Below are positions 5,742 through 9,195 of a stretch of DNA of 9,195 bases, one piece after another. The notes under the pieces were generated by a model that was given only the letters and a program-made list of their open reading frames with translations, ran no database searches and was not told the origin of the DNA. A program made the translations under genes and the position numbers. Source of the stretch: Aquisalimonas sp. (lineage in GTDB: Bacteria > Pseudomonadota > Gammaproteobacteria > Nitrococcales > Aquisalimonadaceae); contig SKYZ01000111.1 of the NCBI GenBank assembly GCA_007127625.1, positions 1-9,195 on the forward strand. Direction: 5' to 3'. Position 1 is the stretch's first letter. The number at the start of each line of letters is the position of its first letter.

Positions 5742-7064
5742 ATGACAAACTACGCCGCAGCGGCCGCCCCCACTGGCCTGCAGGAACATGCCCAGCGTCG
5801 GCATATCGCCGCCGAAGTCCATGCGCGGCCGTTCGAGGCCCTGAACGGGCCGTTGCGCGCCACCCATCTCGCTATGCTCAGCAGCGATGGCAATGCCGAC
5901 CAGGAGCGGGTGCGCGCGCTGTGCGAGTCTCTGGAACAGACCCCACCGCAACCGGATGCCACCCACCACAGCGTCGACCTGGGGGGCTTCCGGCTGCGCT
6001 GGGAGCGGCATACGGAGTTCTCCACCTATACCTTTTTCATTACCGGCGTGGAGTCCGATCCCCTGGAGCCTTTCGCCCGCACGGCGCTGCAAATGGTGCC
6101 TGCGGACTGGCTGGCCGGGCTGCCGGGGGAACTGATTGCCGCCGTGCACCTGACCATGGAGGGTCGCTCCGCGCCGGAGCGGCCCGTTCACGAGCTGGCG
6201 GAGCTGTTCGGCACGGAAAACGTGGCCGGCAGCGAAGTGGCCGACGGCGCGGCGCGGGTCTATACCGATTTTCGCCTGCATGCCGACGGTTTCGGACGCA
6301 TCCTCATCCAGGACCGGGGGCTTCCCTCGCGGCGTGCCGGCCGGCTGGTGCAGCGCCTGCTGGAGATCGAGACCTATCGCCTGCTGGCGCTGCTTGCCTT
6401 CCCCATGGCCCGCGAGGCAGGGGCCAAGCTCACCCAGCTGGAAAGTGATCTGGGAACGGTCACCCGGCGCATCACCCGCAGTGGCAGCCTGGAGAACGAG
6501 CAGACACTGCTGTCGGAGATCTCGGCCCTGTCGGCGGACCTGGAGCAGACCACCTCCCGCACCAGCTATCGCCTCAGCGCCGCGCGGGCCTACGATGCCC
6601 TGGTTCGTCGCCGCATTGAGAACCTCCGCGAACAGCGCATCCGCGAGCTGCAGACCATCGGTGAGTTCCTGGTGCGTCGCTTCCGCCCGGCCATGCGTAC
6701 CTGCGAGTCCGTGGCGGAACGCCAGGAAAATCTGGCACAACGGCTCTCCCGCGCCGCCGATCTGCTACGCACCCGGGTGGACATCGCCCTGGAGGGGCAG
6801 AATCGCGATCTGCTCGCCTCCATGAACCGGCGCACCGACCTGCAGCTGCGACTGCAGCAGACGGTGGAAGGCCTCTCGGTGCTCGTCATGAGCTACTACG
6901 GCACCGGCCTGATCTACTACGCGCTGAACGGTCTGCACAGCGCCGGCGTGGAATTCAACGTCGATCTGGCCGTGGGGGCCGCGGTGCCCATCGTGGTGGT
7001 GAGTGCGTTCCTGGGCATCCGCTATCTAAGGCGCAAGGTCCTGGGGCCGGACGCGAGTCATTAG
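5742..7064 (+). CDS. DUF3422 family membrane-anchored coiled-coil protein
   Basis: A 440-residue protein of the DUF3422 family, whose function is unknown. Recognisable family segments are EVHARPFEALNGPLRATHLA (25-44), GGFRLRWERHTEFSTYTF (81-98), the mid-part DFRLHADGFGRILIQDRGL (176-194), and RLVQRLLEIETYRLLALLAFP (201-221). From about 224 to 375 the chain is rich in Leu, Arg and Glu with heptad-like spacing, so it is probably coiled coil. Two hydrophobic segments near 380-397 and 408-427 end the protein, followed by a basic tail (RYLRRK), so it is likely held in the inner membrane by a C-terminal hairpin with the large N-terminal part in the cytoplasm. Start ATG at 5742 follows an inverted repeat and has only a weak Shine-Dalgarno. 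It follows the permease by 100 nt and converges on ffh. Confidence 0.9.
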   Translation: MTNYAAAAAPTGLQEHAQRRHIAAEVHARPFEALNGPLRATHLAMLSSDGNADQERVRALCESLEQTPPQPDATHHSVDLGGFRLRWERHTEFSTYTFFITGVESDPLEPFARTALQMVPADWLAGLPGELIAAVHLTMEGRSAPERPVHELAELFGTENVAGSEVADGAARVYTDFRLHADGFGRILIQDRGLPSRRAGRLVQRLLEIETYRLLALLAFPMAREAGAKLTQLESDLGTVTRRITRSGSLENEQTLLSEISALSADLEQTTSRTSYRLSAARAYDALVRRRIENLREQRIRELQTIGEFLVRRFRPAMRTCESVAERQENLAQRLSRAADLLRTRVDIALEGQNRDLLASMNRRTDLQLRLQQTVEGLSVLVMSYYGTGLIYYALNGLHSAGVEFNVDLAVGAAVPIVVVSAFLGIRYLRRKVLGPDASH

Positions 7065-7071
7065 CCAGCGA

Positions 7072-7093
7072 GGGAGGCGCGCAAGGACCTCCC
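7072..7093. terminator. Possible weak terminator between convergent DUF3422 and ffh genes
   Basis: GGGAGG (7072-7077) and CCTCCC (7088-7093) form a 6-bp GC stem with a 10-nt loop in the 44-nt gap between the two stop codons. No good T-tract follows on either strand; plus-strand sequence continues CTTACCCTT. The position is right for a terminator, but the structure is weak. Confidence 0.3.
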
Positions 7094-7108
7094 CTTACCC
7101 TTGGCCCT

Positions 7109-8500
7109 TCAACGGGGAAACCCGCCACCGGGAGGCATGCCGCCGCCCGGGGGCATGCCTCCACCACCGCCGAGCTGGCGCATCATCTTCTGCATGCCGC
7201 CTTTCTTGTTCACCTGCTTCATCATTTTCTGCATCTGCTTGAACTGCTTCAGCAGCTTGTTCACGTCCTGCACCTGGGTGCCGGACCCGGTGGCAATGCG
7301 ACGCTTGCGTGAGCCGTTGATCACATCCGGGCGACGGCGCTCCGCCGGGGTCATGGAGTTGATGATGGCCACCAGCCGACGCACATCCTTGTCGTCCACC
7401 TGCCCCTTGACCTTCTCGGCCATACCGCCCATGCCAGGCATCTTGTCGATGAGGCTGCCGATGCCACCCATGTTGCCAAGCTGGCTCATCTGGTCACGGA
7501 AATCCTCCAGATCGAAGCCCTTGCCCTTCTTGAGCTTCTTCGCCAGACGGTCGGCGTCCTGCTGGTCGACGCCGCGCTCGACTTCCTCCACCAGGCTGAG
7601 CATGTCGCCCATACCGAGGATGCGCGAGGCGACCCGGTCGGGATGAAACGGCTCCAGTGCCTTGGTCTTCTCGCCGGTCCCCAGGAACTTGATGGGCTTG
7701 CCGGTGATCTGGCGGATGGACAGCGCCGCACCGCCGCGGGCATCACCATCGGTCTTGGTGAGGATGACCCCGGTGAGCGGCAGGGCATCGTTGAATGCCT
7801 TGGCAGTGTTGACCGCATCCTGGCCGGTCATGCTGTCCACCACGAACAGCGTCTCCACCGGCTCGATGCCTTTGTGCAGTTCCCCCACCTCGGCCATCAT
7901 GGCCTCGTCCACGTGCAGCCGCCCGGCGGTGTCCACCAGCAATACGTCATGGAACTGCTTGCGGGCGTGCTCCACCGCCGCTCTGCCGATCTCCAACGGT
8001 TTCTGGCGACTGTTGGAGGGGAAGAAATCCACTTCCACCTCACGGGCCAGGGTCTCCAGCTGATCGATGGCTGCCGGACGGTAGATGTCGCAGCTCACCA
8101 CCAGCACCTTCTTCTTCTCGCGCTCGCGCAGGTAGCGGGCGAGCTTGGCGATGCTGGTGGTCTTGCCCGCACCCTGCAGGCCCGCCACCATGACCACGGC
8201 GGGCGGGCGCACATTCAGGTCCAGGGCGTCATTGGCCTCGCCCATGACGCGAACGAGTTCATCCTTGACGATCTTGATGAACGTCTGCCCCGGCGTCAGG
8301 CTGCGCTTGACCTCCTCGCCCAGGGCGCGTTCCTTGACGTCACGCACGAAGTCCTTGACCACGGGTAGAGCGACGTCTGCTTCCAGCAGCGCCATGCGCA
8401 CTTCCCGCAGACTTTCCTGGATATTCTCTTCGGTGAGCCGCCCCTGCCCTCGCAGGCGTTTCATGACGCCGTCAAGGCGCTCACTCAGGTTGTCAAACAT
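7109..8500 (-). CDS. ffh: Signal recognition particle protein Ffh (SRP54 homologue)
   Basis: Ffh binds 4.5S RNA and the signal sequences of nascent membrane proteins, and docks with FtsY to deliver ribosomes to the translocon. The 463-residue length is normal. The N domain (1-95) is helical. The G domain shows GLQGAGKT (107-114, P-loop), DTAGRLH (190-196), TKTDGDARGG (248-257) and GTGEK (274-278). The M domain (about 298-440) is Met-rich, with INGSRKRRIATGSG (395-408) matching the RNA-binding helix-turn-helix. The tail is GGGGGMPPGGGMPPGGGFPR, two and a half copies of a six-residue unit. In the RNA-binding motif the more usual form is 'SRxxRIAxGSG', which this fits. Start ATG at 8498-8500 follows GAGAGG with a 7-nt spacer. 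The gene is convergent with DUF3422 and divergent from the ypjD-like gene, a layout common in gammaproteobacteria. Essential housekeeping gene. Confidence 0.99.
   Translation of the reverse strand: MFDNLSERLDGVMKRLRGQGRLTEENIQESLREVRMALLEADVALPVVKDFVRDVKERALGEEVKRSLTPGQTFIKIVKDELVRVMGEANDALDLNVRPPAVVMVAGLQGAGKTTSIAKLARYLREREKKKVLVVSCDIYRPAAIDQLETLAREVEVDFFPSNSRQKPLEIGRAAVEHARKQFHDVLLVDTAGRLHVDEAMMAEVGELHKGIEPVETLFVVDSMTGQDAVNTAKAFNDALPLTGVILTKTDGDARGGAALSIRQITGKPIKFLGTGEKTKALEPFHPDRVASRILGMGDMLSLVEEVERGVDQQDADRLAKKLKKGKGFDLEDFRDQMSQLGNMGGIGSLIDKMPGMGGMAEKVKGQVDDKDVRRLVAIINSMTPAERRRPDVINGSRKRRIATGSGTQVQDVNKLLKQFKQMQKMMKQVNKKGGMQKMMRQLGGGGGMPPGGGMPPGGGFPR
7122..7169 (-). repeat. 18-bp degenerate tandem repeat encoding the Ffh MPPGGG tail
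   Basis: Two adjacent 18-bp units (7122-7139 and 7140-7157) differ at only a few bases, and a third partial unit follows. They encode the repeated MPPGGG at the Ffh C-terminus. The repeat is inside the coding frame and its unit is a multiple of three, so copy-number change would keep the frame. Confidence 0.6.
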
Positions 8501-8727
8501 GCCGTGGCCTCTCGCCGGTGATCGATGCGGAGATGGCAGGTCGCCCGGTAATCAACCGGAGCCCCGCCAGAAGTTCTGGTAACCGGCAAAGGTAACGCCT
8601 GGCCGCTGGCCGATCAATCACAGCCGGCCGCGGCCTGCTTTGCCCCCGGGTACATGTGTGCGATGATCCCGATTCTGAGGTCCCGGCCTGCGGGCGCCCG
8701 CCCGAGCCCGGCTCGTTTCGGCATTCA
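8501..8727. promoter_or_regulatory. Divergent ffh / ypjD-like intergenic region with two palindromes
   Basis: This 227-nt gap between divergent genes should contain both promoters. Two palindromes lie on the ffh side: CCGGT-AATCA-ACCGG (8545-8559) and CCAGAA-G-TTCTGG (8567-8579). Both are within 80 nt of the ffh start, where an operator or a 5'-leader hairpin could act. On the minus strand TTGATC followed 16 nt later by TTACCT is a poor promoter match. I see no convincing small gene here. Confidence 0.45.
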
Positions 8728-9195
8728 ATGGATTCCATGTTCCCGACCCTCGTCTCCGCCGTTCTTTACCTGCTGGTTGGCGCCGGCCTTGCCTGGCGCC
8801 TGGCCCGGGGGCCGGAACAGCTGCCGTGGCGACGCAGTCTGCTGGTCGCCGGCTGGGCCGGACTGGTGCTGCACGCAACATCACTCTGGGCACACATGGA
8901 GACCCCGGTCGGCCTCGACCTGGGGCTGTTGAACGCGGCATCCCTGGTGGCGGCGCTGATGGTGCTGATGGTGCTGATCGGTGCCATTCGGCGCGCGATC
9001 GAGAATCTCATGGTCTTCATACTCCCCGTGGCCGCCCTGGTGCAGGTGATCAACCAGGCCTTCGGCGCCAGCACCGGCGCCATCACGCGCTTTCCGGCCG
9101 GGCTGGAAGTGCACGTCATTACCTCGGTTCTCGCTTTCAGTGCCCTTAACGTTGCGGTGATCCAGTCGCTGGTGCTGGCGTGGCAGGATCACCGC
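8728..9195 (+). CDS. ypjD: CcsA/HemX-type inner membrane protein (YpjD-like), first 156 residues, cut by window edge
   Basis: The frame is open from ATG at 8728 to the right edge (156 codons) of a protein usually about 260-270 residues. Hydrophobic segments lie near 8-24, 37-55, 66-87, 93-112 and 128-152. GLEVHVITSVLAFSALNVAVIQSLVLAWQ (125-153) matches the YpjD/CcsA pattern in which a conserved His (here H129) opens a helix; the later Trp-rich motif of the cytochrome c assembly domain lies outside the window. The family belongs to the cytochrome c assembly (CcsA/CcmC) superfamily, but YpjD itself has no proven haem-export role. Divergent placement next to ffh is a strong supporting clue, since ypjD and ffh are neighbours in Escherichia coli. 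An ATG at 8737 is an alternative start three codons in; neither has a strong Shine-Dalgarno. Confidence 0.88.
   Translation, partial: MDSMFPTLVSAVLYLLVGAGLAWRLARGPEQLPWRRSLLVAGWAGLVLHATSLWAHMETPVGLDLGLLNAASLVAALMVLMVLIGAIRRAIENLMVFILPVAALVQVINQAFGASTGAITRFPAGLEVHVITSVLAFSALNVAVIQSLVLAWQDHR

Noticed and set aside
5499..6740. 413-codon open frame on the minus strand
   Set aside because: Antisense to DUF3422, Gln/Gly/Arg-rich low-complexity product, also overlaps the permease 3' end and the inverted repeat. The plus-strand frame has family motifs.
7643..8368. 241-codon open frame on the plus strand
   Set aside because: Antisense to the Ffh G domain, which is certain. The His/Gln/Leu-rich product is not recognisable.

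Overview
The window is GC-rich DNA packed with genes that have typical proteobacterial products. It shows divergent ffh and ypjD, a TauE/SafE permease, a DUF3422 protein and a SelO of the YdiU/UPF0061 family. The divergent ffh/ypjD pair is the layout I know from gammaproteobacteria. A very acidic exported protein hints at a salt-adapted lineage such as Ectothiorhodospiraceae, but that is inference and no taxonomic marker here settles it. Most of the content is chromosomal housekeeping. I see no transposase, CRISPR array, tRNA or rRNA.

Positions 1-4116 (minus strand) hold five co-directional genes. In transcription order they are a Nudix hydrolase, a zinc-ribbon RDD membrane protein, a one-PH-domain YdbS-like protein, a three-PH-domain YdbT-like protein and SelO, which is cut by the left edge. 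The YdbS-like and YdbT-like genes overlap by 4 nt (GTGA), and 21 nt separates the RDD gene from ydbS. These three form a clear membrane-protein operon. The Nudix gene (58 nt upstream of it) and selO (45 nt downstream) may share the transcript.

Positions 4117-5741 hold two divergent genes: a small, extremely acidic exported DUF4168 protein (minus) with a convincing intrinsic terminator, and a TauE/SafE permease (plus). The 222-nt region between them contains a cluster of overlapping palindromes. The pair is bracketed by a shared 14-bp sequence. One copy lies at 4152-4165. The other is one arm of a nearly loop-less perfect inverted repeat just after the permease stop, so this may be a mobile-element relic or a repeat family.

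Positions 5742-7111 hold a DUF3422 protein (plus) that converges on ffh. Positions 7109-8500 hold ffh (minus), the protein subunit of the signal recognition particle. From 8728 to the right edge runs the start of a CcsA/HemX-type membrane protein (YpjD-like), divergent from ffh across 227 nt that contain two palindromes. No gene-free stretch exceeds 300 nt.

No clearly new defence or mobile system is visible. The parts most worth a second look are the RDD/PH membrane operon, the 14-bp inverted repeats around the DUF4168/TauE pair, and the palindrome cluster before the permease.
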